Under the pieces are notes generated by a model that did not search any database, had not been told where the DNA came from, and worked only from the letters and a program-made list of their open reading frames with translations. Positions 33,585 through 42,328 of a stretch of 64,000 bases of DNA are shown piece after piece. The DNA is from an uncultured Lachnospiraceae bacterium (lineage in GTDB: Bacteria > Bacillota > Clostridia > Lachnospirales > Lachnospiraceae). Within the stretch, counting starts at the first letter, position 1, and the number at the start of each line of letters is the position of its first letter. The stretch lies in contig CAMWCA010000001.1 of assembly GCA_947172705.1 (NCBI GenBank), positions 124,001 to 188,000 of the forward strand, read 5' to 3'. A program made the position numbers and the translations under genes.

Positions 33585-34118
33585 ATGGATGCATTGGGAA
33601 AAGAAGAAGTTTATACAATAGAAGATATTTATTCTTTGCCGGATGGAGAGAGAGCAGAACTGATTGATGGAAAGATTTATTACATGGCTCCGCCTAACAC
33701 AAAACATCAAAGGTTGGTTTCTGACTTACATTATCAGATAAAAGACTTTATAAAACAGAATAATGGTGAATGTGAAGTGTTTCCGGCTCCGTTTGCTGTA
33801 TTTTTGAATGAAGATAATACAAACTACGTAGAACCGGATCTATCCGTTATTTGCGATAAGGATAAAATAACGGATAGGGGATGCAATGGAGCGCCGGACT
33901 GGATCATTGAAATTGTTTCTCCAGGCAACAAGCCCATGGATTATTTTACAAAGTTATTCAAATATCGAACGGCAGGTGTTAGAGAATATTGGATTGTTGA
34001 TCCAACAAAAGAAAGAGTTACAATATACAGATTTGAAAATGAAACAATGGAAGAATATTCTTTTGGTGAGGATGTACCAGTAGGAATATATGAAGATTTT
34101 TTTATAAAAGTGCAGTAA
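33585..34118 (+). CDS. Uma2 family (DUF820) endonuclease-like protein
   Basis: 177 aa with the PD-(D/E)xK-like layout of the family: YTIEDIYSLPDGERAELIDGKIY at the N-terminus, the YVEPDLSVIC strand with the catalytic Asp, and DWIIEIVSPGNKPMDY supplying E-x-V and nearby residues, then KLFKYRTAGVREYWIVDP. The cellular role of Uma2 proteins is unknown although they are abundant in some bacteria. Start ATG 33585, eight bases after AGAGGTGA. Two in-frame upstream ATGs are weaker. It has its own terminator. Confidence 0.88.
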   Translation: MDALGKEEVYTIEDIYSLPDGERAELIDGKIYYMAPPNTKHQRLVSDLHYQIKDFIKQNNGECEVFPAPFAVFLNEDNTNYVEPDLSVICDKDKITDRGCNGAPDWIIEIVSPGNKPMDYFTKLFKYRTAGVREYWIVDPTKERVTIYRFENETMEEYSFGEDVPVGIYEDFFIKVQ

Positions 34119-34140
34119 CATAAATAATACATTGTCAATG

Positions 34141-34176
34141 AAAGCATTTGGGTAATAAATATCCAGATGCTTTTTT
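34141..34176 (+). terminator. Terminator after the Uma2 gene
   Basis: AAAGCAT-TGG (34141-34151) pairs with CCA-ATGCTTT and six T follow (34171-34176). Confidence 0.8.
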
Positions 34177-34240
34177 ACCGGTAAGTATACCGCCGAAGAC
34201 CAGTGTATCTTCGCTTGCGGGGGATTGAAAACAAAAGTGA

Positions 34241-34500
34241 GGCAGTGTGCGGGGAGCCGGTATTGGGGCGGGAGGGTCTGGCTGCAGGGCAGGCGGCTAA
34301 AAAAAGAATCTTGTGCGAACGACTTTTGCACCATGGAGATGAGACTCAAAAAACGCACAGAAGCCATTGCTTCTGTACGTTTTGCTTCACGAGGCTCATC
34401 GCAATGCCCGGTGCAACGGAGCAAGCGCAAATTCTTTTTTTAGCCGCCCGCCCTGCAGCCAGACCCTCCCGCCCCCAATACCGGCTCCCCGCACACTGCC
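34241..34500 (+). repeat. Long palindrome C (260 bp)
   Basis: Arms of 70 bases (34241-34310 and 34431-34500) are reverse complements apart from one substitution and one extra base. The inner 120 bases also fold back: GATGAGACTC faces GAGGCTCATC, and ACAGAAGC faces GCTTCTGT around a CATT loop. The core has no sequence in common with palindromes A and B, so it is a separate type or a strongly diverged one. It occupies the middle of the 532-base gap between the Uma2 gene and cmk. I see no gene in the rest of that gap. Confidence 0.88.
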
Positions 34501-34650
34501 GGAGTAAACCAAGGGATTCAAACCATCAAACCATCAAAACATATTGTCCCAGTCCGCTTGGCAAAAGAGTCAGTTCATGATATGATAAAATTCGCATGAA
34601 AAAACACGAGGCTTAATCTCTCAAACTATCGCTTCAGGACGGAGGAAAAA

Positions 34651-35331
34651 ATGAGTTATCAGATCGCCATAGACGGACCTGCCGGCGCCGGCAAAAGCAC
34701 CATTGCAAAAAAGCTCGCAAAGGCAAAAAAATTTATTTATGTAGACACAGGCGCCATGTACCGCGCCATGGCATATTACATGCTGCAAAATCATATAGAT
34801 CCCCAAAATGCAGATGCAGTGGCGGAAAAAAGCCAGTGTGCAGATATTACCATTCAATATGAAAAGGGAGAGCAGGCAGTACTTTTAAATGGAGAGAATG
34901 TAAACGCCTTTCTGCGCACGGAAGAGGTGGGAAATATTGCTTCCGTTACCAGCCAGAATCCCAGAGTGAGAGAACGCCTTACCGTGCTTCAAAAGGAACT
35001 GGCGGCAAAAAATAACGTAGTGATGGACGGAAGGGATATCGGCACCTGCGTATTGCCAAATGCGGACGTGAAGATCTATCTGACCGCAAGCCCGGCGGTA
35101 AGGGCAAAAAGAAGATATGACGAGCTTACCGCTAAAGGGGAGGAATGCGATCTTCAAAAAATAGAGGCGGATATTATAAAGCGGGACGAGCAGGACATGA
35201 ACCGGGAAATTGCTCCTTTAAAGCAGGCGGAAGACGCGGTTCTCATCGATTCCTCCTATATGACCATCGATCAGGTGGTGGAGGAAATTCTGGCTGTCAG
35301 CAGGAAATCCATGCCGGATATGGGAGAATAA
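34651..35331 (+). CDS. cmk: Cytidylate kinase
   Basis: Phosphorylates CMP/dCMP with ATP. The P-loop IAIDGPAGAGKSTIAKKLA is at the N-terminus, then YVDTGAMYRAMAYY and the central VVMDGRDIGTCVLPNADVKI motif. 226 aa, normal length. It leads a compact operon with ispH (four bases later) and the S1 protein, a common Clostridia arrangement. GGAGG precedes the ATG. Confidence 0.96.
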   Translation: MSYQIAIDGPAGAGKSTIAKKLAKAKKFIYVDTGAMYRAMAYYMLQNHIDPQNADAVAEKSQCADITIQYEKGEQAVLLNGENVNAFLRTEEVGNIASVTSQNPRVRERLTVLQKELAAKNNVVMDGRDIGTCVLPNADVKIYLTASPAVRAKRRYDELTAKGEECDLQKIEADIIKRDEQDMNREIAPLKQAEDAVLIDSSYMTIDQVVEEILAVSRKSMPDMGE

Positions 35332-35335
35332 AGCT

Positions 35336-36184
35336 ATGGAAGTGATACGTGCCCAAAGCGCAGGCTTTTGCTTTGGCGTTAAAAGGGCGGTGGAAAAGGT
35401 TTATGAGCAGATTGCCAATGGCAAAAAGATTTATACCTACGGTCCCATTATCCATAATGAGGAAGTAGTGCGGGATCTGGAAAGCCGCGGCGTTCAGGTG
35501 ATTGAAGGGGAGGAAGAGCTTGCCCGGCTTAAGGAAGGCGCAGTGGTCATCCGTTCCCATGGAGTTCCCAAAAGGATCTATGAACTGATTGCGGAAAACG
35601 GGCTTGAATGCATTGACGCTACCTGCCCTTTTGTAAAACGGATTCATAATATTGTAGAAAAAGAAAGCCGGGAGTGCGGACAGATCGTGATCATCGGAAA
35701 TCCGGGACACCCGGAAGTGGAAGGAATCATGGGATGGTCGGACACCCCTGCAATGGTGGTGGAATCGGTGCAGGAAGCGGAAAACTGCCGCCTGGATAAG
35801 GAAAAAAAGATATGCATTGTATCCCAGACGACATTTAACTACAACAAATTTCAAGAATTAGTTGAAATTTTTCATAAAAGAGGTTACAATGTTAATGTTG
35901 TAAATACTATCTGTAATGCGACAGAAGAACGACAGACACAGGCGCGTGAAATCGCGGCAAAGGTCGATGCAATGATAGTAATAGGTGGCAGGAACAGTTC
36001 CAATACGCAGAAGCTGTATGAGATCTGCCGTGAGAAATGCGATGCCACATATTTTATACAGACACTGGAAGATTTGCGTTTAGAACTGCCTAAAACTGCT
36101 ACTCTGGTGGGTATTACTGCGGGGGCTTCCACCCCCAACAATATTATCGAGGAGGTTCAAAATTATGTCAGAATTAACTTTTGA
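35336..36184 (+). CDS. ispH: 4-hydroxy-3-methylbut-2-enyl diphosphate reductase
   Basis: Last enzyme of the MEP isoprenoid pathway, an iron-sulfur protein. The three cluster cysteines are in SAGFCFGV (Cys12), DATCPFV (about Cys97) and VNTICNATEERQ (about Cys194). The C-terminal ASTPNNIIEEV motif is present. 282 aa. In Clostridia IspH is often fused or coupled to an S1 domain protein. Here the genes are separate but overlap by 20 bases in different frames. Confidence 0.95.
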   Translation: MEVIRAQSAGFCFGVKRAVEKVYEQIANGKKIYTYGPIIHNEEVVRDLESRGVQVIEGEEELARLKEGAVVIRSHGVPKRIYELIAENGLECIDATCPFVKRIHNIVEKESRECGQIVIIGNPGHPEVEGIMGWSDTPAMVVESVQEAENCRLDKEKKICIVSQTTFNYNKFQELVEIFHKRGYNVNVVNTICNATEERQTQAREIAAKVDAMIVIGGRNSSNTQKLYEICREKCDATYFIQTLEDLRLELPKTATLVGITAGASTPNNIIEEVQNYVRINF

Positions 36185-37319
36185 ACAAATGTTGGAAGAA
36201 TCATTAAAGACAATACATACAGGAGAGGTAGTTGAAGGTACAGTCATTGATGTTAAGCCGGAAGAAATCATACTTAACATTGGCTATAAATCTGATGGTA
36301 TTTTAACAAGAAACGAATATACCAATGAACCCAATGTTGACTTGACAACTGTAGCAAAGCCGGGCGATACCATGGAAGTAAAAGTCCTGAAGGTAAACGA
36401 TGGCGAGGGACAAGTTATCCTGACTTACAAGAGACTGGCTGCCGACAGAGGCAATAAGAGAATTGAAGAGGCATTCAATAACAGAGAAGTACTTACCGCC
36501 AAGGTGGCACAGGTGCTTGACGGCGGATTAAGCGTAGTGATCGATGAGGTGAGAATTTTCATTCCTGCAAGCCTTGTGTCAGATGTATACGAGAAAGATC
36601 TTACCAAATATGCAGGACAGGAAATACAGTTTGTAATCAGTGAATATAATCCCAAGAGAAGAAGATACATTGGCGACCGCAAGCAGCTGCTGGTTGCAGA
36701 AAAGGCGGAAATGCAGAAGAAGCTCCTGGAGAGCATCAATGTAGGCGATGTGGTAGAGGGAACCGTTAAGAATGTGACAGATTTTGGCGCATTTATCGAT
36801 ATCGGAGGAGCAGACGGTCTTCTTCATATTTCCGAAATGTCATGGGGACGTGTTGAAAACCCCAAGAAAGTATTTAAAGTAGGCGATCAGGTCAAGACCT
36901 TTATCAAGGATATTTCCGGCACTAAGATTGCATTAAGCCTGAAATTTGAGGATGCAAATCCCTGGAAGGATGCAGATGAGAAATATGCAGTTGGAAATGA
37001 AGTGACAGGAAGGGTTGCAAGAATGACCGACTTCGGCGCATTTATTGAATTAGAGCCGGGAGTAGACGCATTGCTTCATGTATCCCAGATCTCCAAAGAG
37101 CATATCGAAAAACCTTCCGATGCATTGAAGGTTGGAGATGAGGTTACTGCAAAGGTAGTTGATTTCAACAGCGAGGATAAAAAGATCAGTCTCAGCATCA
37201 AGGCATTGTTGGCGCCTGAACAGGAAGCGGAAGCAGAAGAGGCGGAAGCTGACGAGGATGCTGATGTAGTATCGGTGGATATTGACGCAGTAATTGCAGC
37301 AGAAGCTGAGGAAGAATAA
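36165..37319 (+). CDS. S1 RNA-binding domain protein (ribosomal S1-like)
   Basis: Four S1 domains can be read in order: GEVVEGTVIDVKPEEIILNI (about 17), REVLTAKVAQVLDGGLSVVI (about 105), GDVVEGTVKNVTDFGAFIDI (about 190) and GNEVTGRVARMTDFGAFIEL (about 276). The last two have the full DFGAF motif. The tail is very acidic. At 384 aa with four domains it is shorter than the six-domain S1 of Gram-negative bacteria, as usual in Firmicutes. It likely binds mRNA on or near the 30S subunit. Confidence 0.9.
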   Translation: MSELTFEQMLEESLKTIHTGEVVEGTVIDVKPEEIILNIGYKSDGILTRNEYTNEPNVDLTTVAKPGDTMEVKVLKVNDGEGQVILTYKRLAADRGNKRIEEAFNNREVLTAKVAQVLDGGLSVVIDEVRIFIPASLVSDVYEKDLTKYAGQEIQFVISEYNPKRRRYIGDRKQLLVAEKAEMQKKLLESINVGDVVEGTVKNVTDFGAFIDIGGADGLLHISEMSWGRVENPKKVFKVGDQVKTFIKDISGTKIALSLKFEDANPWKDADEKYAVGNEVTGRVARMTDFGAFIELEPGVDALLHVSQISKEHIEKPSDALKVGDEVTAKVVDFNSEDKKISLSIKALLAPEQEAEAEEAEADEDADVVSVDIDAVIAAEAEEE

Positions 37320-37340
37320 ACAATTCAGGGCGGATTGGCT

Positions 37341-38123
37341 ATGGCTTATGATTACGAAAAATTTAAAACTGCCGTATTTCAACTGACAAAAATTGATTTG
37401 AACGCTTATAAAGAGCGTCAGATGAAGCGGAGAATAGATGCGCTGATTTCCAAGCATGGTATAAAAGGTTATGAGGAGTACGTGCAGGTTCTGAAGACAA
37501 ACCAGGCAAGATTTGAAGAATTTGTCAATTATCTTACAATTAATGTCTCAGAATTTTATCGCAATCCGGATCAGTGGCGGGTTATGGACCAGCAGATCAT
37601 TCCTGAACTGATCAGTAAATATGGCAAGAATTTGAAGATCTGGAGCGCAGCATGTTCCACGGGCGATGAGCCTTATTCGCTGGTAATGGCTTTGTCCAGG
37701 CATATTCCGTTAAATATGATTCGCATTACGGCTACAGACTTGGATAAGCAGGTGATAGCAAAGGCAAAGGTAGGACTGTACAATGAAAAGAGTATTGCCG
37801 CAGTGCCTGAGGACTTCAAGAAAAAATATTTTACCAAGGTAGGGCTGTCCTATCAGATCTCCGATGAAATCAAATCAAGGGTGGATTTTAAAGAGCACAA
37901 TCTTTTGGAAAGCGCTTATCCCAAAGATTACCATATGATTGTCTGCCGTAATGTGTTGATTTATTTTACAGAAGAGGCAAAGGACGAAGTATTCAGAAAA
38001 TTTTATCAGTCCCTGGCGCCCGGAGGAATTTTATTCATTGGCAGTACGGAACAGATCATTAATCACAAGGAAATGGGATACGATCGCAAGAATTCATTCT
38101 TTTATGAACGTCCGGTAAGATAA
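37341..38123 (+). CDS. cheR: CheR-type protein-glutamate methyltransferase
   Basis: Methylates glutamates of chemoreceptors with S-adenosylmethionine. Seen: the N-terminal helical domain (KIDLNAYKERQMKRRIDALI), the SAM-binding motif LKIWSAACSTGDEPYSLVMAL and HMIVCRNVLIYFTEE. 260 aa. ATG 37341 is preferred over the TTG at 37335. It follows the S1 gene by 21 bases and ends in a strong terminator, so it may ride on the cmk-ispH-S1 transcript. It is an orphan with respect to other che genes in the window. Confidence 0.92.
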   Translation: MAYDYEKFKTAVFQLTKIDLNAYKERQMKRRIDALISKHGIKGYEEYVQVLKTNQARFEEFVNYLTINVSEFYRNPDQWRVMDQQIIPELISKYGKNLKIWSAACSTGDEPYSLVMALSRHIPLNMIRITATDLDKQVIAKAKVGLYNEKSIAAVPEDFKKKYFTKVGLSYQISDEIKSRVDFKEHNLLESAYPKDYHMIVCRNVLIYFTEEAKDEVFRKFYQSLAPGGILFIGSTEQIINHKEMGYDRKNSFFYERPVR

Positions 38124-38143
38124 ATATCAAGGTATATAAAAAG

Positions 38144-38168
38144 AGGCATCCGTTTGGATGCCTTTTTT
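38144..38168 (+). terminator. Terminator after cheR
   Basis: AGGCATCC (38144-38151), GTTT loop, GGATGCCT (38156-38163), six T. Confidence 0.9.
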
Positions 38169-38189
38169 GTATGATGATGCTATAAGAAA

Positions 38190-39293
38190 TCAGTTTTGAA
38201 TTGCCATGGCGTTCAGCACATGGCTTGCATAGTCGGAGAAAAGCTGTCTGTTCTTTTTGATTTCGTCTGTGAGTTCAAAAAACAGATCACTGCTTTTGTA
38301 TTCCCGTTTAAAAAAGGGCGTTACAAGAATCTCCCATTGGGGAAGATAACAGGAAAATTTTCTTGTATAGCAAGTGGCGGCAGTTGCCTGTTGGCGGTAT
38401 TCCTTGTCAACAAAGGAGGCAATAGATTTATGCAGAGCCGCGTCTTCCGTGGGAAGATAATAATAATCTTTGAAATTGGCGTAAAAGTACTTCAACTCCT
38501 CCTCGTAAATGGGAACGATCAAAGTGCCCTCATGTCCTTCTCCTTTGAAGTGGCATCCTTTTCCCATAAAAGATACCTGTATGGGGAGCGGGGAGGCAAA
38601 TACCAGATGGAGCACAAGTTCTTTTCGCGGTATCCCATGAATATCATTGTAGTAATTGGCTTGTACCTTCCGAGCCTTGAGCCTGCTGTTAAACAGATCG
38701 TAATAGGAAAGGATGGGAAGAACCTCCAGCATCCCCTTCATATCGTCGGAATTGTGAAGGAGCAGGGTGTGGTAAAGATTGTAATCGTGGGAAAGGGTAT
38801 AGTCCTTGTAAACCCGAATCAATTCTCCGCCGTTATAGGTGTCTTCCCGATGGATACCAAGAAAACGTTCCACGCTTTTTAATTTGCAGTCAGGGAGCTT
38901 TAAGAAATTTTTGTAAGGAACGATGCGGCGGTAAATATCCAGTCCCTCCAATCTGCCAAAATCGCAGGGAAGCCCATATTGGGAGGCCTTTTGGCGAATA
39001 AACGGGAGATCAAAGGCGTTTCCGTTATAATGAATTAAGTAAGTGTAGTTTTGGGCAAAGGTTAAAAAGGATTTGATCAGTTCACCTTCTTCCTCGGGGG
39101 ATTGGGCAAACCATTGCCTTATGATCCAGTTTCCCTCCGAATAAAAGGCGCAGCCGATCAGATAAACCATGGATCTGGAAGAAAGCAGACCTGTTGTTTC
39201 TATATCTAAAAATAAAATCTGACTTAAAGGAGCCAGACGTTCTAAGGGGTATTTCAGGTTAAAATTACCAAGAACAATTTCTTCTGTTTTCAT
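38190..39293 (-). CDS. Ribonuclease H-like exonuclease (YprB-like)
   Basis: 367 aa. The DEDD-type exonuclease motifs are present: QILFLDIETTGL (motif I, D-x-E), LIHYNGNAFDLPFI (motif II, N-x-x-x-D) and a C-terminal HNSDDMKGML with the late acidic residues. YprB-type proteins are predicted 3'-5' exonucleases of unclear substrate. After the nuclease domain comes a long region with several aromatic residues. Its start at 39293 has TAGGAGG upstream. The gene is divergent from the rnf operon. Confidence 0.82.
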   Translation of the reverse strand: MKTEEIVLGNFNLKYPLERLAPLSQILFLDIETTGLLSSRSMVYLIGCAFYSEGNWIIRQWFAQSPEEEGELIKSFLTFAQNYTYLIHYNGNAFDLPFIRQKASQYGLPCDFGRLEGLDIYRRIVPYKNFLKLPDCKLKSVERFLGIHREDTYNGGELIRVYKDYTLSHDYNLYHTLLLHNSDDMKGMLEVLPILSYYDLFNSRLKARKVQANYYNDIHGIPRKELVLHLVFASPLPIQVSFMGKGCHFKGEGHEGTLIVPIYEEELKYFYANFKDYYYLPTEDAALHKSIASFVDKEYRQQATAATCYTRKFSCYLPQWEILVTPFFKREYKSSDLFFELTDEIKKNRQLFSDYASHVLNAMAIQN

Positions 39294-39340
39294 GAGAGCC
39301 TCCTAAGATGTATTACCTGTTTAGTGTAGCATATTTTTCA

Positions 39341-39358
39341 AAAATACTGTAGTATTTT
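39341..39358. promoter_or_regulatory. Dyad between exonuclease gene and rnfC
   Basis: AAAATACT (39341-39348), GT, AGTATTTT (39351-39358): two 8-base arms in perfect inverted repeat in the 150-base divergent gap. The site is 86 bases before rnfC. It could be an operator for either gene. No matching copy was found elsewhere in the window. Confidence 0.45.
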
Positions 39359-39443
39359 CGACAAAAAAATAGTATATTTAAGAGGATGAAAAGTATTCCC
39401 AGCGGATATGGATCGTTAATATATATGGAAAGAAGGGTATGGA

Positions 39444-40760
39444 GTGGCAAAATTAACATTTGCGGGAGGAATTCATCCTGATGACGGAAAAGACTTATCC
39501 AAGGATAAGCCCATCAGGGAAGTTTTGCCCCAGGGGGATTTGGTTTACCCCTTATCCCAGCATATTGGGGCGCCGGCGCAGCCGATTGTAAAAAAAGGAG
39601 ACAGGGTTCTTACCGGGCAGAAGATCGCCGAGGCAGGCGGTTTTGTATCAGCGCCCATTTATGCCACTGTCTCGGGGACTGTGAAAGCAATTGAGCCCAG
39701 AAGAGTGGTGACCGGTGATAACGTGATGAGCATCGTAATTGAGAACGACGAGCTTTATGAGGAAATAGATTGGCCGGAGGTTCCGCCTTTTGAGGAACTT
39801 ACCAGGGAAGATAAGATTCAAATGATCAGAGAGGCGGGGATCGTAGGTATGGGAGGCGCCGGTTTCCCTACGGCGGTCAAGCTTTCCCCCAAGGAGCCTG
39901 AAAAAATTGAATATGTGATCGTAAACTGCGCGGAATGTGAGCCATATCTTACATCTGATTACCGGAAGATGCTGGAAGAACCTGAAAGACTGATCGGAGG
40001 GCTTAAGGTTGCCCTCAGCCTGTTTGAAAATGCCAGAGGAATCCTTGCGGTGGAGGATAACAAGCCGGACTGCATTGCCAAGCTGAAAAGGCTCACCAGA
40101 GATGAAAATAAAATTACGGTCAAGGCTTTGAAAACAAAGTATCCTCAGGGATCGGAGCGGCAGCTGATCTATGCCACCACAGGCCGCGCCATTCATTCGG
40201 CGATGCTTCCGGCGGACGCAGGCTGCGTGGTGAATAATGTGGATACGGTGATCGCCATTTATAATGCAGTGATGGAGGGGCGCCCTCTGATGTACAGGAT
40301 CGTTACGGTCACAGGGGATGCGATTGTGAACCCTCAGAATTTTAAGGTGCGGATCGGAACCAATTATCATGAGCTGATCGATGAAGCAGGCGGTTTTATA
40401 GAGCCTCCTGTGAAAATCGTTTCGGGAGGTCCCATGATGGGCTTTGGAATATTTGACCTGGATGTTCCCACCACCAAAACTTCTTCGGCGCTTTTGTGCA
40501 TGACCAGGGATCAGGTTTCGGCTATGGAGCCTACGGCATGTATTAATTGCGGTAAATGTGTGGAGGTCTGTCCGGGCAGGGTGGTTCCCAGGAAGCTTGC
40601 TGATTATGCGGAGCATTATGACGAGGAGGCGTTTGTGAAAAATAACGGCATGGAGTGCTGCGAGTGCGGATGCTGCAGCTATGTGTGTCCGGCAAAGCGG
40701 CCTCTGACCCAAGTGATCAAATCCATGCGTAAAATGCAGCTTGCAAAGAAGAAAAAGTAG
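39444..40760 (+). CDS. rnfC: Electron transport complex subunit RnfC
   Basis: Rnf couples ferredoxin oxidation and NAD reduction to ion export. RnfC is the peripheral NADH-side subunit. The 438-aa protein shows an N-terminal HPDDGKDLS region, the NADH/FMN-binding stretch GIVGMGGAGFPTAVKL, and two 4Fe-4S motifs near the C-terminus (CINCGKCVEVCP and CCECGCCSYVCPAKRP). The GTG start at 39444 is chosen because a nearby ATG at 39440 is in another frame with an early stop. First gene of rnfCDGEAB, which is the standard Firmicute order. Confidence 0.95.
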   Translation: MAKLTFAGGIHPDDGKDLSKDKPIREVLPQGDLVYPLSQHIGAPAQPIVKKGDRVLTGQKIAEAGGFVSAPIYATVSGTVKAIEPRRVVTGDNVMSIVIENDELYEEIDWPEVPPFEELTREDKIQMIREAGIVGMGGAGFPTAVKLSPKEPEKIEYVIVNCAECEPYLTSDYRKMLEEPERLIGGLKVALSLFENARGILAVEDNKPDCIAKLKRLTRDENKITVKALKTKYPQGSERQLIYATTGRAIHSAMLPADAGCVVNNVDTVIAIYNAVMEGRPLMYRIVTVTGDAIVNPQNFKVRIGTNYHELIDEAGGFIEPPVKIVSGGPMMGFGIFDLDVPTTKTSSALLCMTRDQVSAMEPTACINCGKCVEVCPGRVVPRKLADYAEHYDEEAFVKNNGMECCECGCCSYVCPAKRPLTQVIKSMRKMQLAKKKK

Positions 40761-40775
40761 GAGGAAAGAACACAA

Positions 40776-41708
40776 ATGAGCGATTTGATGAAGGTGTCAT
40801 CCAATCCCCATATCAGGTCAAAGGTTACGACCAGTAACATCATGCTTGCAGTGGTGATCGCCTTGCTTCCTGCAGCAGGCTTTGGCATATATAATTTTGG
40901 ATTGGATGCGCTTATCCTGATTTTGATTACTGTGGCGGCCTGTGTGCTCACAGAGTTTGTCTATGAGAAGGCAATGCATAAAAAGGTCACCATAGGGGAT
41001 TTCTCGGCAGTGGTGACAGGGCTTTTGCTTGCATTGAATCTGCCCTCTTCAGCGCCCTGGTGGATCGGGGTAGTGGGAGGTATTTTTGCAATTTTAGTGG
41101 TGAAGATGCTTTTCGGAGGTCTGGGACAGAATTTTATGAATCCCGCATTGGGAGCAAGATGTTTTCTTCTGATCTCCTATACCTCTATTATGTGTAATTT
41201 TGACTGTGACGCCTATACCGGCGCGACGCCCCTGGCAAGCTTAAAGGCGGGGGAGAGCGTTAATATCCTGGACATGGTGCTGGGAAAGACAGGAGGAACG
41301 ATTGGAGAAACCTCCATGATTGCCATTGTCATCGGTGCCTGTTTCCTGATTCTGTTGGGCGTTATTGACCTGAAAATATCAGGCAGTTACATTATTTCCT
41401 TTATTATATTCCTGATTCTGTTTGGCGGTCATGGCTTTGATCCGGCATTTATTGCCGCTCATCTGGCAGGAGGCGGTCTGATGCTGGGGGCTTTCTTTAT
41501 GGCCACAGATTATGTGACAAGACCTGTGACCAAAAAGGGACAGTATCTTTACGGTGTGATTTTGGGGCTTCTTACGGGGATTTTTAGAATTTTTGGTCCT
41601 TCGGCGGAGGGTGTGTCTTATGCCATTATTTTAGGAAACCTGCTGGTTCCTTTGATTGAAAAGGTGACCATGCCCAGGGCGTTCGGAAAAGGAGGGGAAA
41701 GAGCATGA
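40776..41708 (+). CDS. rnfD: Electron transport complex subunit RnfD
   Basis: A membrane subunit (310 aa, about nine to ten hydrophobic segments). The sequence DAYTGATPLASLK contains the D-x-x-T-G-A-T motif to which ApbE attaches FMN covalently at Thr. The next gene, rnfG, starts four bases before its stop (ATGA overlap). A GGAGGAAA precedes the ATG. Confidence 0.95.
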   Translation: MSDLMKVSSNPHIRSKVTTSNIMLAVVIALLPAAGFGIYNFGLDALILILITVAACVLTEFVYEKAMHKKVTIGDFSAVVTGLLLALNLPSSAPWWIGVVGGIFAILVVKMLFGGLGQNFMNPALGARCFLLISYTSIMCNFDCDAYTGATPLASLKAGESVNILDMVLGKTGGTIGETSMIAIVIGACFLILLGVIDLKISGSYIISFIIFLILFGGHGFDPAFIAAHLAGGGLMLGAFFMATDYVTRPVTKKGQYLYGVILGLLTGIFRIFGPSAEGVSYAIILGNLLVPLIEKVTMPRAFGKGGERA

Positions 41709-42328
41709 AAAGTATGATCAAAGATGCAGCCATCCTTTTGGTTATTACCCTGTTTGCGGGTTTGATTCTTGGATTGGTATATCAGATTACCAAGGAGCCT
41801 ATTGCCCAGGCGGAAGAAAAGGCGGCAAAGGAAGCCTATGCAGAGGTTTTCCCGGATGCGGCAGAATTTGAAATGTCGGAATTGACAGGGTCAGAAGACG
41901 CTGATTTTGCAGCAAGGTGGACGGAAGCCGGATTTGAAGGAGTGGATGTAGAAAATGCACTGACGGCAAAGGGCAGTGACGGAGAGACCCTTGGCTATGT
42001 GCTTACGGTTACAAGCCATGAAGGGTACGGCGGCGATATTACCTTTACCATGGGAATCAGAAACGATGGAACCTTAAACGGAATATCCATCTTGAGCATT
42101 TCGGAGACAGCAGGGCTTGGTATGAAAGCGGAGGCGGTATTGAAGCCGCAGTTTGCAGACAAAAATGTTCCGGCATTTACCTATACGAAAACCGGCGCCG
42201 CGTCAGAAGGTCAGATTGATGCCATCAGCGGCGCAACCATCACCACAAATGCTGTGACGACAGCAGTAAACGGCGGACTCTTCTATTTCCAGGAGCAGTT
42301 AGGAGGTGGCAGCGATGAAGCAGAGTAA
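41705..42328 (+). CDS. rnfG: Electron transport complex subunit RnfG
   Basis: One N-terminal membrane helix (AAILLVITLFAGLILGLVYQ) and an outside FMN-binding domain. DAISGATITTNAV near the C-terminus is the flavinylation motif. Thr carries FMN. 207 aa, normal. It overlaps rnfD by four and rnfE by fourteen bases. Confidence 0.95.
   Translation: MKSMIKDAAILLVITLFAGLILGLVYQITKEPIAQAEEKAAKEAYAEVFPDAAEFEMSELTGSEDADFAARWTEAGFEGVDVENALTAKGSDGETLGYVLTVTSHEGYGGDITFTMGIRNDGTLNGISILSISETAGLGMKAEAVLKPQFADKNVPAFTYTKTGAASEGQIDAISGATITTNAVTTAVNGGLFYFQEQLGGGSDEAE

Noticed and set aside
34203..34580. Frames of 72-125 codons across palindrome C
   Set aside because: Translation of the inverted arms, with no known family and no start signals.
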